From positions 1-15,597 of the forward strand of contig JAUIMD010000006.1 of assembly GCA_030433225.1 (NCBI GenBank): a stretch of 15,597 nucleotides of DNA. The letters run 5' to 3'. Of this stretch, positions 14,159-15,597 are shown piece after piece. Position numbers and translations under genes: made by a program. The notes beneath the pieces are model-generated. The model was not told where the DNA came from, did not search any database, and saw only the letters and a program-made list of their open reading frames with translations. Source of the stretch: Bacteroidia bacterium (GTDB lineage Bacteria; Bacteroidota; Bacteroidia; Bacteroidales; UBA5342). Every line of letters starts with the position of its first letter. Position 1 is the first letter of the stretch.

Positions 14159-15274
14159 TTACTCCAGATTGTCTGGTGTTTTTACTTCTTTTTCCAGCTC
14201 CTGTACCGAAACGTCACGTGTTTTGTACGGATCGTAAACATGCTGCTTTTTTAACGGATTTTTGTTTACATCGGCAAATAGCTTGCGGTTTTTGTGCACA
14301 TCTATGGCAGTATAAATGGCTTCTCTGAACGACTGAACATTGGCCTTGCCCTCGCCAGCGATGTTAAAGGCTGTGCCATGTGCCGGACTGGTACGCACAA
14401 TGCTCAAACCGGCCGTGTAATTTACGCCGCTATCCATGGTAAGCGCCTTGAAAGGTATTAATCCCTGGTCGTGATACATGGCCAATATTCCATCAAACTT
14501 GGCAAAATCACCCGATCCAAAAAATCCATCGGCAGCAAAAGGACCTAATACAATGTGGTCTTTTTTGCGTAGTTTTTCAATTACCGGGGCAATAATTTCT
14601 TTGTCTTCGGTACCAATAATGCCATCATCGCCTGCATGCGGGTTTAAGCCTAATACGGCAATGCGCGGCTTGCGAATGTTAAAGTCGCGTTTCAGTGATT
14701 GCACCAGAATTTTTAGTTTTCGTTCAATTTTTTCGGCTGAAATGCTGGCACTTACCTGGGTAATAGGAATGTGGCCGGTAACTACTCCCACCCGCATCAC
14801 ATCGCTAATCATTAACATCAGGCTGTCTTTGGCTTCAAATTCCTGTTGCAAATATTCGGTATGGCCCGGAAATGAAAACTCTGCGGATTGAATGTTAAAC
14901 TTATTAATGGGGCAGGTTACCACCACATCAATATGGCCGTTCTTTAGCTCTTCGGTAGCCTTGCTGAGTGCAGCAAACGAAGCCTCACCCGCACTATCGG
15001 TCTGCTTGCCCAGTTCAACTTTAATGTTGTCGTTTACGCAGTTTACCAGGTTGATGCGTCCGTGGTGTACATCTTTGGCCGAATTAATGTTGTTCACATT
15101 AAAGTTGCCTGCATTCAATACCTTGCGGTGATAGGCCAAAACCTTTGAACTTCCATAAATTACAGGAGTGCATAATTCCAATAGGCGTTCGTCACTAAAG
15201 GTATTTATAATGAGCTCGTAGCCAATGCCATTGATGTCTCCATGGGTGATGCCTACTATTATTGGGTTATCCAT
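14159..15274 (-). CDS. pdxA: 4-hydroxythreonine-4-phosphate dehydrogenase
   Basis: The 371-residue cytosolic enzyme oxidises 4-phosphohydroxy-L-threonine in the DXP-dependent route to pyridoxal phosphate (vitamin B6). Family motifs are visible: IIVGITHGDINGIGYEL at the N-terminus, DVVVTCPINK (about 116-125), FPGHTEYL (about 134-141), GLNPHAGDDGIIGTEDKE (about 208-225), AMYHDQGLIPFKAL (about 267-280) and RTSPAHGTAFNIAGEGKA (about 295-312). The three histidines in GHTE, NPHAGD and YHDQG are the divalent-metal ligands. At 371 residues it is longer than the roughly 330-residue enterobacterial enzyme, as I expect for Bacteroidota. It converges on the glycosyltransferase with a 24-nt gap and is not part of the polysaccharide operon. 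A -7 box about 105 nt upstream could drive it. Confidence 0.96.
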   Translation of the reverse strand: MDNPIIVGITHGDINGIGYELIINTFSDERLLELCTPVIYGSSKVLAYHRKVLNAGNFNVNNINSAKDVHHGRINLVNCVNDNIKVELGKQTDSAGEASFAALSKATEELKNGHIDVVVTCPINKFNIQSAEFSFPGHTEYLQQEFEAKDSLMLMISDVMRVGVVTGHIPITQVSASISAEKIERKLKILVQSLKRDFNIRKPRIAVLGLNPHAGDDGIIGTEDKEIIAPVIEKLRKKDHIVLGPFAADGFFGSGDFAKFDGILAMYHDQGLIPFKALTMDSGVNYTAGLSIVRTSPAHGTAFNIAGEGKANVQSFREAIYTAIDVHKNRKLFADVNKNPLKKQHVYDPYKTRDVSVQELEKEVKTPDNLE

Positions 15275-15379
15275 TTATAGGTTATTTTAAACTAATTAGT
15301 ATTGGTAGCGTCGCCATTTCGTTTGTCTGATACGAAGGGGAATCAGGCTATAGAAAAATTAGTGGGCAACGTTTGTTTA

Positions 15380-15387
15380 CAAAGATA
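15380..15387 (-). promoter_or_regulatory. Bacteroidota-type -7 box for pdxA
   Basis: TATCTTTG on the minus strand matches TAnnTTTG. It lies about 106 nt before the pdxA ATG and just past the stop of the upstream gene. No clear -33 TTG was seen. The resulting leader of about 100 nt holds only a weak CTGAT/ATCAG stem and an ACTAATTAGT palindrome (15291-15300). Confidence 0.45.
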
Positions 15388-15397
15388 GTATAAACGC

Positions 15398-15597
15398 TTA
15401 ATTTATGGCGGCTGCACCCGCTTCGGACTTGGAATTACTCAGTTTTACGGTGTATAAAATTGCTTCCAGTTGGCGCATCAGGTTGCGTTTTTCTTTGTTA
15501 GGGGCATACACAAATCCTTCTACCGTAATCACTTGCTGGTTGTCTTCATCCAAAATGGTTTCGCTTACAAATGGTCCTCCCATCATGTCGCCTTCGG
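15398..15597 (-). CDS. 3' end of a DUF4837-like protein gene (5' end outside window)
   Basis: Only the last 65 or so residues lie in the window and the frame is open to the right edge. The fragment begins EGDMMGGPFVSETILDEDNQ and continues with VITVEGFVYAPNKEKRNLMR and QLEAILYT. I recognise the MGGPFVS, VEGFVYAP..KRN and RQLEAILYT pattern as the C-terminal end of DUF4837, a Bacteroidota family of predicted lipoproteins with no known function. It points the same way as pdxA, with a 123-nt gap. The in-frame ATGs near the edge are internal, not starts. Without the N-terminus the lipoprotein signal cannot be checked. Confidence 0.65.
   Translation of the reverse strand, partial: EGDMMGGPFVSETILDEDNQQVITVEGFVYAPNKEKRNLMRQLEAILYTVKLSNSKSEAGAAAIN

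Noticed and set aside
14478..15131. Plus-strand reading frames opposite pdxA
   Set aside because: They are antisense shadows of a well-conserved pdxA gene and show no ribosome binding site or domain features.
15275..15397. Possible riboswitch in the pdxA leader
   Set aside because: Only a 5-bp stem and a short AT-rich palindrome are visible; no known aptamer pattern was recognised.

Overview
The window looks like two unrelated bacterial genomes joined end to end. Bases 1 to about 2995 read like Chloroflexota (Anaerolineae-like) DNA. They hold an ABC-2-type permease 3' end, a conserved cysteine-pair protein of unknown function, and a LacI-family repressor with a sigma70-like promoter and two LacI operators. 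The 8-mer palindrome ACGGCCGT occurs six times there and nowhere else in the window. From about 3190 to the end the DNA reads like Bacteroidota (Cytophagia/Flavobacteriia-like). Evidence for this is the protein families (UpxY-type antiterminator, Tyr-tailed Wzc kinase, PdxA of about 370 aa, a DUF4837-like lipoprotein end) and TAnnTTTG-type -7 promoter boxes. Taxon names are inferred from protein character, not from a search.

Layout: 1-1065 permease (5' end outside the window); 1126-1160 perfect hairpin; 1181-1804 cysteine-pair protein; 1822-2829 lacI on the minus strand; 2905-2995 rightward promoter with two operators; about 2996-3190 an orphan outer-membrane-barrel-like fragment; about 3190-3710 a 5'-truncated Wza-type export protein; 3718-6147 Wzc-type BY-kinase; 6205-6714 UpxY/NusG-like antiterminator; 6805-8610 SLC13 family permease with two RCK_C domains; 8822-9730 cysD; 9783-11697 cysNC broken by a frameshift near 10360; 11720-11752 terminator; 11863-13218 O-antigen ligase/polymerase-like protein; 13211-14134 GT2 glycosyltransferase; 14159-15274 pdxA on the minus strand; 15398-15597 the 3' end of a DUF4837-like gene on the minus strand.

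The Bacteroidota part combines polysaccharide export (Wza, Wzc), its probable processive antiterminator (UpxY) and polymer synthesis genes (ligase/polymerase, GT2). Between them sits a sulfate uptake and activation block (SLC13 permease, CysD, CysN). One reading is that sulfate is activated next to a surface polysaccharide locus to make a sulfated polymer. However, no sulfotransferase, CysQ, CysH or intact APS kinase is visible, and the APS-kinase-like domain fused to CysN has lost several key residues.

No tRNA, rRNA, CRISPR array, insertion sequence or integrase was recognised. The most notable points are the chimeric junction(s), the stranded LacI operator/promoter region, the cysN frameshift, and the degenerate APS-kinase domain.
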